Source: Pelagovum sp. HNIBRBA483
GTDB lineage: Bacteria > Pseudomonadota > Alphaproteobacteria > Rhodobacterales > Rhodobacteraceae
Assembly: GCF_040931995.1 (NCBI RefSeq)
Contig: NZ_CP162412.1
Coordinates: 930,001 to 994,000 of the forward strand
Direction of reading: 5' to 3'
Length of the DNA stretch: 64,000 bases
Position 1 is the stretch's first letter. Each line of letters starts with the position of its first letter. This document shows, piece after piece, positions 35,786 through 44,790 of the stretch. Below the pieces are notes generated by a model that was not told where the DNA came from, made no database searches, and was given only the letters and a program-made list of their open reading frames with translations. The translations under genes and the position numbers were made by a program.

Positions 35786-37057
35786 ATGACCATTCTGCCC
35801 GCTCCAAAAGCCGCTTTATTTCATCCCGTGCGTTCGCCGCCCACGGTTTCGCGGGTCATCATCGTCAGTGATTTCTGTGACCTTCAGGGTGGGCAGGCGA
35901 AGGTCGCCATCGATAGCGCGCGTCTTCTGGCCGAGGCTGGGTACGATGTGATCTTCTTCGGTGCCAGCGGTGTTCCCGACCCGCGCCTCGACCATCCGAA
36001 GATCAGGGTTGTCGGGCTAGGACAGGTTCCGCTGGCAAACGGTGGCCTCCGCGTCGCGCTTGCGGGTCTGTGGAACGGTACAGCCGCCACAGAGCTGCGT
36101 GACCTCATTACGACAGAGGCAGGGCAGGGCACCGTGGTTCATGTTCACGGCTTTGCAAAAGCGCTCTCGCCTGCGATTGGTCCCGTGCTCGCGACTGCGC
36201 CGGTACCTGTGATCTATACATTACACGAATATTTTCTGGCCTGCCCGAACGGCGGTTTCTTCGATTATCAGGAAAGGCGCATCTGCACCCGCATGCCGAT
36301 GAGCGCCGCTTGCATCATGGCGCATTGCGATGCCCGCCAGCGCAGCCACAAAGCCTATCGCCTGTTGCGGCAAATAATCCTCCACCGCGTCGGTAAACTG
36401 CCGCAAAGCCTGTGCCATATCGTTGTTCTCACCGAGCGCCAAAGGCAGATCATGGCCGGGCATCTCCCGAAGAACGCGCAGTTGCATCTGTTGGCCAACC
36501 CCGTGACGTCGCCACCCAAATCTCCCAACACGCGATCCCGATCAGGCCCGTTTGCCTTTGTCGGTCGGCTCAGCCCTGAAAAAGGCGCGCCCCTTTTTGC
36601 GCGGGCGGCCGCTTTGGCAAAGGTGCCCGCCATGTTCATCGGTGATGGGGCGGATGCCGCTGCCGTCCGCTCTGCCAACCCCGACGCCGAAATCACAGGT
36701 TGGCTTGCGCACAGCGATGTGCATGAGCGCCTGTCACAGGCCCGTGCATTGGTACTGCCGAGCCTATGGTACGAGTGCCAGCCTCTGGTGATGCTGGAAG
36801 CTCTATCGATGGGTGTTCCAGTGGTCGCAGGGCGTTGGATCTCTGGCACCGACTGCATCACCGATGGGGTGAATGGCGTGCTCTTCGATAACCCCGAGCC
36901 TGAGCCTTTGGCTGCCGCGCTTCAGGTGGCTCAAACTATACCGGATTTCGACCCGGCTCCATTTCGCGCCCGTTTCGCACCGACTGCCCATCTCAGCGGG
37001 CTTCTCGATATTTATCAAAACGCCCTGCACAAATACCTGCACGAGAAGGCATACTGA
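35786..37057 (+). CDS. glycosyltransferase family 4 protein
   Basis: GT-B fold glycosyltransferase of 423 residues. The acceptor half begins VIIVSDFCDLQGGQAKVAIDS; the donor half has FVGRLSPEKGAPLFA, LPSLWYECQPLVMLEALSMG and the E-x7-E type motif region. The C-terminal half from about residue 230 holds the nucleotide-sugar site. Its stop overlaps the start of the polymerase-like gene as TGATG. Sugar specificity is unknown. Confidence 0.9.
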   Translation: MTILPAPKAALFHPVRSPPTVSRVIIVSDFCDLQGGQAKVAIDSARLLAEAGYDVIFFGASGVPDPRLDHPKIRVVGLGQVPLANGGLRVALAGLWNGTAATELRDLITTEAGQGTVVHVHGFAKALSPAIGPVLATAPVPVIYTLHEYFLACPNGGFFDYQERRICTRMPMSAACIMAHCDARQRSHKAYRLLRQIILHRVGKLPQSLCHIVVLTERQRQIMAGHLPKNAQLHLLANPVTSPPKSPNTRSRSGPFAFVGRLSPEKGAPLFARAAALAKVPAMFIGDGADAAAVRSANPDAEITGWLAHSDVHERLSQARALVLPSLWYECQPLVMLEALSMGVPVVAGRWISGTDCITDGVNGVLFDNPEPEPLAAALQVAQTIPDFDPAPFRARFAPTAHLSGLLDIYQNALHKYLHEKAY

Positions 37058-38391
37058 TGCTTCTCGCGCTTCTTGTCTGGCTCGGGCTTGCGTTCTTTCT
37101 CGGGTTCCTTTTGCGCCACGGGCTCGCCCGCAAGCGTCCCGCACTCGTCGCATTCACCATCGTTTTAGCGCTGGTCAGTCTACCTCGTCCGTTCATATTC
37201 ATGTTGGGATTGGATCCACCAATGCCTGCCAGTCATTTCGGCGGGGTCGACTGGCAGCTCGTGTCCCGCGCCTTGCTTTTCTGCCTGCTCTGGGCTGTCG
37301 CTGTCTCGATGAGCTACCTGATAAACGGGCGGATGGCACGTCCATTAGCGCCGCTGCTGCCGCGCGGGGGCGGTACTTTGCCCTCCGGCGCTCGTGTCGC
37401 GCTGGTTTTGCTCGCCCCCGCAGTTTTTGCCGTTGTGGGGACGGGCTTCCTGCTCGCACAGGCCGGCGGCCTCTCGGCATTCATCATGGCTTCCAAGCTG
37501 GAAAAGGCGCTGGCCGGATATTTCATCTTCAAAGAGTCCGCGCGTCTCGCTGCCATCCTCGCCCTGTTCGGCTACCTTAGCTTACGAGCCGATACGGCAC
37601 CTGCCGCACATTGGGGGCGGTTGGCGTGCCTTTTGACTGGTAGCATCATGGTCATCTGCACCTTGTTATGGGGCGCGCGGTACGATTTCCTGCTGATGAG
37701 CGCGGTCGTGCTGTTGGCATGGCGCTTTCATGTCGGGCCAATCGGCGTGGTCAGGCTCGCGCTCTTCGCAGGAGCGCTTTTTTGCGCCGCCTATGCCTTA
37801 CGCATCATCCGCGCCGAGATCCTCGTTAAACTCGCAACATCGCTCCCGCCGCAACCGTTCTGGCGGCAGCTTTCAGCGGGGATGCATTTCGTCCAGTTCG
37901 ATGCGCTGATGCTCGTCATTCGCGACGCAGGCGATGTTTTCGCGTTCCGTTGGGGTGCTGATTTCGTCAATGGCATGCAAAGCTGGATCCCCCGAAGTCT
38001 CTTCCCCGAAAAAGAAACCTTTCATATCGGCCCGTGGTTCCGCAGGGTGTACCAGCCCATGGCGCGCAACGGCTGGCCGGTCACGACGGTCGGGGCTTGG
38101 TATCTCAATTTCGGCATTATCGGCATTTTGCTCGGCGCTTATGTGAGCGGTCTGGCGCTGCGCATTTGGGATGAGGCGTTTGACTGCATGCGGCAATCAC
38201 CGTGGCAAGCATCTGTCGGTGCCGCGCTGTCGGTCTATATGTTCGAGGCAGGGATTGGCACCGGCTTTCCGCAAGATGTCATCCTACTGATTGTACCGCT
38301 TTGGCTGGCAGCACTTTTCCTTTTTGGCCCGCAAATGCGGTCGCAAAAATCCCGCTCAGTACCGCGAGCCGCAGCAAGGCGAGCAGGGTGA
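37057..38391 (+). CDS. polysaccharide polymerase-like membrane protein (Wzy-type candidate)
   Basis: A 444-residue protein with about ten to twelve hydrophobic segments and a large periplasmic loop near residues 300-340 (SWIPRSLFPEKETFHIGPWF), the layout of Wzy/O-antigen polymerases. Sequence similarity between Wzy proteins is low, so the call rests on topology and position after glycosyltransferase genes. Its last 113 bases overlap, on the opposite strand, the end of the flippase-like gene. Confidence 0.7.
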   Translation: MLLALLVWLGLAFFLGFLLRHGLARKRPALVAFTIVLALVSLPRPFIFMLGLDPPMPASHFGGVDWQLVSRALLFCLLWAVAVSMSYLINGRMARPLAPLLPRGGGTLPSGARVALVLLAPAVFAVVGTGFLLAQAGGLSAFIMASKLEKALAGYFIFKESARLAAILALFGYLSLRADTAPAAHWGRLACLLTGSIMVICTLLWGARYDFLLMSAVVLLAWRFHVGPIGVVRLALFAGALFCAAYALRIIRAEILVKLATSLPPQPFWRQLSAGMHFVQFDALMLVIRDAGDVFAFRWGADFVNGMQSWIPRSLFPEKETFHIGPWFRRVYQPMARNGWPVTTVGAWYLNFGIIGILLGAYVSGLALRIWDEAFDCMRQSPWQASVGAALSVYMFEAGIGTGFPQDVILLIVPLWLAALFLFGPQMRSQKSRSVPRAAARRAG

Positions 38392-39529
38392 TCGCCTGCG
38401 CTATGCCGATGAGCCCGCCAAAGGTGACGCCGAGCCACATGGCGGGAAGCGACGCCGTGAAAAGCACGCCTTGCAGCCAGCCGAGCATCCGAAAACGCCT
38501 TTGCGCGACGATCCCGCTTTGTAGCACATTCGCACAAAGGCGCAGCGCGGTTGCTGGCATGATCCAGAGCAAAAGCGCCGCCGTGTCTGCATAGCCCTTA
38601 CCAAAAACCGCATCCACCAGCGCCCCGCCGCCCAAGATGATGAGCAAAGTGCCCGCCGCGCCAACCCCGGCTGCGAACCCAAACATCCTTGCAAGAAGCC
38701 AGCTAAATGCGCGGCGTTCACCGGCGGCCCAATGCCGCGCTAACCGCCAGCCGAGCGCCTGATCAAAACTGTTCATACCCGTAACTGCTGCGCGTTCGAG
38801 ATAGGCCGCGGGCAGGTATAATGCCACGGCTACCGGCCCGAGCACGGCGCCCATTATCAAGCGGGGTAGCGCCATTTGTAATGCGATAAAGCACTGGCTG
38901 AGCCCCAGCGGCGCGCTGCCTGCTAAAAGGCCGTGAATAGCGGTCTTTCGCCAGCGGGGTCTTAGGCCGACCTCAAGCTTTTGAAGTATGGGGAGATCGT
39001 GCAGGGCGATTGCAGCGCTGACGCATAACACCTGAACCCAAAGCGCGCCGTCAAGGCTGCCAAACGCTGCCACGCCCGTGCCAAAACCACATAGCCCCAC
39101 ACCCCCGCGAAGCGCCCACCCCCTTGCCACAAAAGGAATATCTCCCGCGCGCTGCGCCGCGCCAAACAGCAGATCCCCAAGCATCTCCACCGTTTTGAGG
39201 AGCAACAATGGCGCGGCAACAGATAGGAGCTCAGGCCGCCATAGGGCAACGGACCCGCAACCGCCGATACAGAAAAGCCCCGCCATCAGGCCGCGCAGTG
39301 CCAATGCATCGCGAAAATCAATCCGCCGCGTCGCATCGGCGGCAAGGTTCCCGCGCAATCCAAGCAATAGCAACATGTACGCCGGTTGGGTGAGCGCCAT
39401 CAGAAGCCCGTATGCGCCGACAGTTTCCAACGGGATGGTGCGGGTGAGCAGGGCCAGAATGCCCAAATGACACAACAGGACGACCCCGTTCGATACGGCC
39501 ATCGCAGTTGCGTGCTTCTTGCCGCTCAT
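38279..39529 (-). CDS. Wzx-like polysaccharide flippase
   Basis: A 416-residue protein with about twelve hydrophobic helices over its whole length and MATE/PST-type features, expected to flip lipid-linked repeat units across the inner membrane. The start at 39529 (MSGKKHATAMAV) overlaps the stop of the sulfotransferase gene upstream as ATGA. It is the last gene of a minus-strand set and overlaps the polymerase-like gene tail-to-tail by 113 bases. Confidence 0.78.
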   Translation of the reverse strand: MSGKKHATAMAVSNGVVLLCHLGILALLTRTIPLETVGAYGLLMALTQPAYMLLLLGLRGNLAADATRRIDFRDALALRGLMAGLFCIGGCGSVALWRPELLSVAAPLLLLKTVEMLGDLLFGAAQRAGDIPFVARGWALRGGVGLCGFGTGVAAFGSLDGALWVQVLCVSAAIALHDLPILQKLEVGLRPRWRKTAIHGLLAGSAPLGLSQCFIALQMALPRLIMGAVLGPVAVALYLPAAYLERAAVTGMNSFDQALGWRLARHWAAGERRAFSWLLARMFGFAAGVGAAGTLLIILGGGALVDAVFGKGYADTAALLLWIMPATALRLCANVLQSGIVAQRRFRMLGWLQGVLFTASLPAMWLGVTFGGLIGIAQAITLLALLRLAVLSGIFATAFAGQKGKVLPAKAVQSVG

Positions 39530-40311
39530 GATGGCGCGGCACGGCGCTGTTGATAAGCCTCCCAAAGGGCGATGTCAGGGGCGCATATTTCTCTGATCCG
39601 GTCCGCAATCGCACCTTGGTAGGCCGTTGGCATGGCAGGGCCAGTGCGCACATTTTCAACCCCGATTTTAAGCCGGGTACCGAGCCGTTTCGAAAGCGAT
39701 GTGTGAAACGCATCCATATGATCGAGATCGCCGATAACGTCGAACCTCTCCAGATTCTTTATCGCGGCTTCGATTGCATCTGGGTGGTGTGGCGGTGTCT
39801 CCGAAGGTAGTCCGCTGAGATAGGCAACCATCGTAGCACCTAGCCTCCTTGCCTGCGCGGTTTCCAGAAAATCCGGCAGTTGAAGGCGAATTCCCTCTGT
39901 TGCATCCGGATGGCTTGCATTCCAACAGAGGTGAGACATGAAGCGCGCCACGGGTTCGCGCAGCACCGTCGCGAAAGTGTAACTTGCGCTGAATGCCTTA
40001 TACGCGCGCGGTGAAAAGCCTACATGCATGGCAATCGCACGGGTATTGCAGTGCAGATGGTAGAGAAGGATCGCCTCGCGGAACGGATGCAGCGGCGCGC
40101 TGATCTCGCTCTCGCCGATCAAGGCCAGCGCAGCATCGCTGGCAGCGGTCCGCAGCCCCGCCTGCGAGAGAAGATACCGTCGCCTGAGCGCCCGCCCAAC
40201 AGAAGTTCCGCCGCATTTTGGAATATGATGGAAAACGATCGGATGCGGCAGAAGCCTGTCTGCCGCCCGCGCATGCAGTGCGCGAAACTGATCGACTTGC
40301 AGACTGATCAT
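39526..40311 (-). CDS. sulfotransferase family protein (HS2ST-like)
   Basis: Transfers sulfate from PAPS to a carbohydrate. The 261-residue protein has the 5'-phosphosulfate loop VFHHIPKCGGTSVGRAL (about residues 25-41) and a 3'-phosphate segment VLREPVARFMSHLCWN (about 115-130), as in heparan 2-O-sulfotransferase-like proteins. It is coupled by ATGA overlaps to the second sulfotransferase gene upstream and the flippase gene downstream, implying a role in modifying the glycan of this locus. Confidence 0.85.
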   Translation of the reverse strand: MISLQVDQFRALHARAADRLLPHPIVFHHIPKCGGTSVGRALRRRYLLSQAGLRTAASDAALALIGESEISAPLHPFREAILLYHLHCNTRAIAMHVGFSPRAYKAFSASYTFATVLREPVARFMSHLCWNASHPDATEGIRLQLPDFLETAQARRLGATMVAYLSGLPSETPPHHPDAIEAAIKNLERFDVIGDLDHMDAFHTSLSKRLGTRLKIGVENVRTGPAMPTAYQGAIADRIREICAPDIALWEAYQQRRAAPS

Positions 40312-41204
40312 TGCCCTTCTCCTTGCGCAAAAGTGATCCCGAACTCCAGTGCGAGCGCCTGATTGGCTGTCACGAACTCCCGCCTGAGGCGGACAAGCGC
40401 TCCGTCATCGGGGCACAGAGCCGCCGCGTCGGTGTTCATCCGGCGATAGAGCCAACGCGCCGCGTCATAGAGCGGTCCGCGCGGCAAATGACTGCGCAAA
40501 CGGATGGCTGCGTGCTTAAGATGTTCGTTGCGGGTAACGTAGCTGCGATTTTCCGGCGCGAACGGGTAGCTGTCATAGAACGCGGGCGCGATGCCGACCC
40601 AATCCGCAATCGCATGTAACGTGCCTGACGGGTGTTTTTTGAGGTCTTCGAGGCTGATCGCCCGCATTCGGTCCGCGCCAAGCTGAGCGCGCCAAAGCCT
40701 TAACCAATCGACATAACGCGCATTCGCCACAGCGTTGCCAAGCAGCTCGTTCCCCGGCACAGGCTTTGGCTGCGACGCATCGCAAATCCGCTCAACGAAG
40801 GCGCTAAAGCGCAATCCATGCGGCAACTGCCCCCAACTATGCTGAAAATATGTGAAGAGTGAGTGGATCTGCGCCGCGGGTTCCCGCAGCACGAAAAGGC
40901 ATTTCGGCGCGTTCGGCAGGTGCGGAATATGGGCCAGCGCCGTTGCTGAATAGATATGCGCCGGCGTTGCCTCGAGCCTGATCTTCTTCGCCCTATCACC
41001 GCGCGGATAAAGCGCGGCAAGGCCCTCCAACCCGCCATCGATATGCCTTTCTGGATTGTAAATGTGGCTCTCTTTATCTGCGAAAAAACCAGTTTCCTTG
41101 AGAGCGGCGGTTTGCACATCGGGATGATCGCCCAGCCAACGGTAGAGCGAGGTTGTCCCACATTTTGGCGCACCGATGATGAAGAGATTAGGAAGGGTCA
41201 TCAT
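40308..41204 (-). CDS. sulfotransferase domain protein (Sulfotransfer_1/NDST-like)
   Basis: The 298-residue protein begins with the PAPS loop LFIIGAPKCGTTSLYRWLGD and carries KCLFVLREPAAQIHSLF as 3'-phosphate-binding segment and LEDLKKHPSGTLHAIADWVG near the C-terminal part. It is a different branch from the neighbour at 39526, so two sulfation positions are likely. It overlaps both neighbouring genes by ATGA. Confidence 0.87.
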   Translation of the reverse strand: MMTLPNLFIIGAPKCGTTSLYRWLGDHPDVQTAALKETGFFADKESHIYNPERHIDGGLEGLAALYPRGDRAKKIRLEATPAHIYSATALAHIPHLPNAPKCLFVLREPAAQIHSLFTYFQHSWGQLPHGLRFSAFVERICDASQPKPVPGNELLGNAVANARYVDWLRLWRAQLGADRMRAISLEDLKKHPSGTLHAIADWVGIAPAFYDSYPFAPENRSYVTRNEHLKHAAIRLRSHLPRGPLYDAARWLYRRMNTDAAALCPDDGALVRLRREFVTANQALALEFGITFAQGEGQ

Positions 41205-42289
41205 TGTGCCGCCGCCCCGTAAAGGAGATCGGCGTAAAAACCCGCAATCCGATCACGCCAACGATCGACGGTGAAACGGGCCTGATATGTTGTCAGGGCG
41301 GCACTGCGGCGGGTGAGGAGATCAGCCTTGTCCAGCGTTGCAAGCAGCGCTGTCAGCGGTTCGATGCCGAGATCGAAACTGCTGCCCGAACGGCCCTCCA
41401 CGATCAAGTCCGGCAAATGGCTGCGTCGGCTGCAAAGCACGGGCGTTCCGTTGCGCAACGCTTCAGGGATCACCAAGGGAAGACCCTCCCAGCGTGACGG
41501 CAATACAACCGCATCGGCGGAGGCATAGAAGTCGTCAATATCGCGGGGGCTGACCCATCCGTGTACGGTGACACCCTCGGGCAGTTCTGCGAGTGATATC
41601 CCGCCGCGCACCACTCCGCCCAACAAATGTAGCCGTAATTCAGGCCGCAAGCGGCGGGCGGCCGCGAACGCGGGCAGAAGGATGTCGAGACCCTTCTGCC
41701 GGTCGAATCGTCCCACGAAGAGCAGGTGGAGCGCATCCGGATCAGCCGCAAAAAGATCGCGCCGCGCGCCGGTTTTCGGCGGTGCGGCGGCATTGTCTAT
41801 CCATTGATGTTGCCCGCGATACCGGTGCAGTTTTGCAAGTTCCGCATCCGCTGGGCCGATATTCAGCGTGGCATTGGCAAGGCCACACAATCGCCCCTCG
41901 ATGATCCTCAGCAGCCTTGCCCGCAGCCGGTCAGGACGCTCATACCTCCCCGCTGCCCAACCATGCGCGCAATAGATCGCCAGGCCGCGCCATCCCGTTA
42001 GCCGCGCGGCAATCAGCGCCAGTAGCGCAAAACTTGAATGAAAGAACAGCACCTGCGGCCGTTCGCAGCGGATCGCCACCCGCATGGCGCGTATCATGCG
42101 CCAGATCTGCGTGATCCCGCGCTGCCCGCCTGCATAACCCAGCACGCGCCGCGCATGTTGCAGGTCGCGGGCATGGCCGTCCGGCAACAGGAATATGTTG
42201 TCGATTCCGCGCGGCGCATGGGCGGCATGGATGTCGAAACACCCCGCAACGCCTCCCTGCGCCGTTTCGCATATGTGCAATACCTTCAT
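41201..42289 (-). CDS. glycosyltransferase family 4 protein
   Basis: A GT-B fold transferase of 362 residues. Starting MKVLHICETAQGGVAG, it shows LLFVGRFDRQKGLDILLPAF, YASADAVVLPSRWEGLPLVI and PEALRNGTPVLCSRRSHLPDLI, the usual donor-binding blocks. It is the first gene of the minus-strand set with the two sulfotransferases and flippase. Confidence 0.92.
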   Translation of the reverse strand: MKVLHICETAQGGVAGCFDIHAAHAPRGIDNIFLLPDGHARDLQHARRVLGYAGGQRGITQIWRMIRAMRVAIRCERPQVLFFHSSFALLALIAARLTGWRGLAIYCAHGWAAGRYERPDRLRARLLRIIEGRLCGLANATLNIGPADAELAKLHRYRGQHQWIDNAAAPPKTGARRDLFAADPDALHLLFVGRFDRQKGLDILLPAFAAARRLRPELRLHLLGGVVRGGISLAELPEGVTVHGWVSPRDIDDFYASADAVVLPSRWEGLPLVIPEALRNGTPVLCSRRSHLPDLIVEGRSGSSFDLGIEPLTALLATLDKADLLTRRSAALTTYQARFTVDRWRDRIAGFYADLLYGAAAQ

Positions 42290-42358
42290 ATCCCAGCCCT
42301 AGGCGGCTGGTGGTTAATTTTTCGATAATTTTAGCAAAATTTGAACCGTGAGCCCCTG

Positions 42359-43264
42359 TCAGAACAGGCAAAGCCGCGTGATCTCGTGCTTTCCTACTGG
42401 CAGGTTAAGCGCACCGGCTGTGATCGTCACAGGCAATGCGCTTTCAGCACCGTCTTTGTCCCAAAGGATCGCATCATAGTCACCGGCGGCCAGATCTAGG
42501 CCGAGCGTTTCCGCCGCGCGGGTGCCGCTTGCGCTGAGGATTGGCGCGCTTGGCATGGTCCCTGTCTCAACCTGCATTGCACCGTATGTGAGGGTGCCTG
42601 TGATGCCCGTAAACCGGGTCAGCTCAACAGTGTCAGCGCTGATAAGCGGCCCCGTGATCCATATCCGATGCCGGTTGCCGCCGAGTGCTCGCATCCCCGC
42701 ATTTGCGGGCACACCGTCGATATTGGCGATTTCCGTTACGGCACCATCGCCAAGGCTGAACTGGTAGCGCAGGCGTGCGGCTCCCGTTGTGCCAATCCCC
42801 AACCATAGCTCGCAACTGCTGGCTGTTTCCGCTTCGACGATGGCAGAGCATGTGATCTCTGCTCCTGCTGCGAGGCTGGCGATGTCGATGGCGTTAAACT
42901 GAAGATAACCTGTTCCGTCATCTTCGATCCGTGTGCGCTCCAACCCGCCAGCCGCGCCCAAAGGCGTTACGGAGGTCAGATTGACGGCGGTTGTTTTGCT
43001 TGGGTTACAGAGCGTCATTGCGGCCCGCTCCAGCAGCAGATGCTTTTGCGCACCACTGCCGATGATGCGCGGCACATCGGCAGGCAGCATGCTGATCGAC
43101 CCATCCGTATTCACGAGGGCCGCGTCGGAGCTGCGGAAGACTTGCCACCCATGTGTGAAAACCTCCGCGCCGTAGTCAAACACAGCCCGCGGCACCGCGC
43201 CGTTCTGGCCGTATGCGGTCAGGCAAGTGCCGCGCCGCGTTGCATTAAAGAGAGCGGCTGACAT
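42359..43264 (-). CDS. GTA head-spike-fibre-like / phage fibre-type protein
   Basis: The 301-residue protein resembles phage head-spike and fibre proteins; the block NTDGSISMLPADVPRI, then HLLLERAAMTLCNPS, is a recurring signature of that group, followed by beta-rich jelly-roll-like sequence. Its start overlaps the stop of the spike-base-like gene as TGATG. In Rhodobacter capsulatus, GhsA and GhsB form GTA head spikes that bind capsular polysaccharide; identification with GhsB is inference from position and domain style. No other phage or GTA structural genes are in the window. Confidence 0.65.
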   Translation of the reverse strand: MSAALFNATRRGTCLTAYGQNGAVPRAVFDYGAEVFTHGWQVFRSSDAALVNTDGSISMLPADVPRIIGSGAQKHLLLERAAMTLCNPSKTTAVNLTSVTPLGAAGGLERTRIEDDGTGYLQFNAIDIASLAAGAEITCSAIVEAETASSCELWLGIGTTGAARLRYQFSLGDGAVTEIANIDGVPANAGMRALGGNRHRIWITGPLISADTVELTRFTGITGTLTYGAMQVETGTMPSAPILSASGTRAAETLGLDLAAGDYDAILWDKDGAESALPVTITAGALNLPVGKHEITRLCLF

Positions 43265-43530
43265 CACCACCCCGCCACAATATCGGTGATGCTCGTGCCC
43301 GTCGCATGAACGCGGCGCACCTCCAGCGCATGCCAGCCCGGCAGAACATTGGAGAGTGTCACCGTCTGCCCCCCGCTCGTGGTGACCGTCAACTGCCCGC
43401 CCTGGGATAGGTGAATCCAATGGGCCAGATAGGGCAGGTCGGTGGAGTCGTCTGGTGTCACGGCAAAGAGGTTGGCCGGCCCACCGGCGGGTTTGCGTTG
43501 AAAACCTTCAAAGGAATCCTGTGTTGGCAT
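43264..43530 (-). CDS. spike base protein, RCAP_Rcc01079 (GhsA)-like
   Basis: The 88-residue protein contains the pattern FAVTPDDSTDLPYLAHWI, LTVTTSGGQTVTLSNVLPG and VRRVHATGTSITDIVAGW, matching the spike base family found in Rhodobacter GTA and related phages. AAGGAG precedes the start at 43530. It precedes and overlaps the fibre-like gene. The 3-D role would be anchoring the spike to the capsid; that follows from the family, not from the sequence itself. Confidence 0.72.
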   Translation of the reverse strand: MPTQDSFEGFQRKPAGGPANLFAVTPDDSTDLPYLAHWIHLSQGGQLTVTTSGGQTVTLSNVLPGWHALEVRRVHATGTSITDIVAGW

Positions 43531-43687
43531 ATTGCGCTCCTTGATTGCGTTTGGGGCAGTGTCGCGCGCGCAGCTTGCCAAGCGGTTGGCCCCCCGACCG
43601 CCGCGTTTACTTCTCGTTAGGAGGCGGCCCTATTTACCCGTTGTTAATGAAGGCGCTGCATTACCGAACGGAACAAGCGGAGTTGCG

Positions 43688-44104
43688 ATGCGGGTTTCGG
43701 CTCTTTCTTTTTGTATGGTTTTGTCCGTCTTGGCAGACGGTAACGCTGCGCAGGCGCAATCGCGTGTCGCGGTAGGGGTGGTGGATCAGTTGCAGGCCGC
43801 CTGTGATTCTGCCGGCGAGGCCTGTATCAACTCGTTCCAGATGCAGCTCGCCGATCTGGCCACGCCACGTTCGTTCCGGTCGCAGGCACAGGTCGATCAA
43901 CTGGCCATCGGTGTTGCTGTCGCCGCTGTGCAGGTTGCCCGTCGCCGCCCTGATCTGGCAGAGGGATTGGCGAATGTCGTGGCGGAGGCGGCATTGTCTG
44001 TTTCTCCCGGGCGCGCCAGCGCAATGCGCCGTGTGGCAGAGGCCGTGACCGCCGCATCCCCCGCGCCGATTGACCTTCGAAAGATCGTCGGCAGCCGGAA
44101 CTAA
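43688..44104 (+). CDS. small secreted protein of unknown function
   Basis: The 138-residue protein has a signal peptide ending near AQA-QSR at about residue 25. The mature part is alanine-rich and largely helical (VAVAAVQVARRRPDLAEGLA, the segment RRVAEAVTAASP). No family is recognised. It is divergent from the spike-like genes and followed by another unknown gene and an O-antigen ligase-like gene, so it may assist the polysaccharide system. The start at 43688 is supported by the signal peptide. Confidence 0.6.
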   Translation: MRVSALSFCMVLSVLADGNAAQAQSRVAVGVVDQLQAACDSAGEACINSFQMQLADLATPRSFRSQAQVDQLAIGVAVAAVQVARRRPDLAEGLANVVAEAALSVSPGRASAMRRVAEAVTAASPAPIDLRKIVGSRN

Positions 44105-44193
44105 CCCAGTTCCCCGCACTCCGAAACATGGCCGTTAATCCAATCGTAACCATTCCCGCCTTTGGTTAATGCGGAGTGAATTGGAGTCGGGCC

Positions 44194-44790
44194 ATGCCGC
44201 GTCAACAGGTCGTCAAACTGGCGATTGCCTTATATGCGCTTTGGCTTTTTGCCGGTGCGGCGCTTCTGCTTCAGGCGGATCGCCAAGCACGCGCGTGGCA
44301 GGCCAGCAATGGCCTTTTGCCCACTGCCGCGCAGTTGACGCGCCTTTCCTACCGTCGATGGGAGGACATGCTGCGCGCATGTGATGATGATCTGGTTACA
44401 CAAAAGGCGGTCGATCCCCAACGCATGGCCGATTGCGCGCACCTCGCGCATGCCACTCCTTCTGGCACCCGCGTGCCAGCGCTTGCGCTACTTGTCGCGG
44501 CAGGTGCCGCGCGGCATCGCGGGGACATCACTGCCGCCCATGCAGCGCTTGCCAGATCGCAGGCGGCTGCGCCTTTTGAAGGGTGGCTTGCCGCACGCCG
44601 GGTCACCCATTTACGCCATTTGCCCCGCGCGCGGGATGCCCTGCACGGTTGGGCGCTGGCTGACCTCCAGCTCCTCGCAGGGGCGCGGCGTTTCCACGAT
44701 GTTCTGCACGAAACCTATCGTGGCCGCGTTGATCTGCGGACGTGGATCGCCGCCGCTCTGCCTGCGGCCACGGGGGAGGGCGCGCCATAA
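44194..44790 (+). CDS. membrane-anchored periplasmic protein of unknown function
   Basis: The 198-residue protein has one N-terminal membrane helix (LAIALYALWLFAGAALLL) and a soluble, alanine- and arginine-rich domain with repeated helical pairs that could be a TPR-like fold; that is a guess. GGAG lies seven bases before 44194; a GTG at 44176 is possible. It overlaps the O-antigen ligase-like gene as TAATG, so the two are coupled and it may be a partner of that ligase or polymerase. Confidence 0.62.
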   Translation: MPRQQVVKLAIALYALWLFAGAALLLQADRQARAWQASNGLLPTAAQLTRLSYRRWEDMLRACDDDLVTQKAVDPQRMADCAHLAHATPSGTRVPALALLVAAGAARHRGDITAAHAALARSQAAAPFEGWLAARRVTHLRHLPRARDALHGWALADLQLLAGARRFHDVLHETYRGRVDLRTWIAAALPAATGEGAP

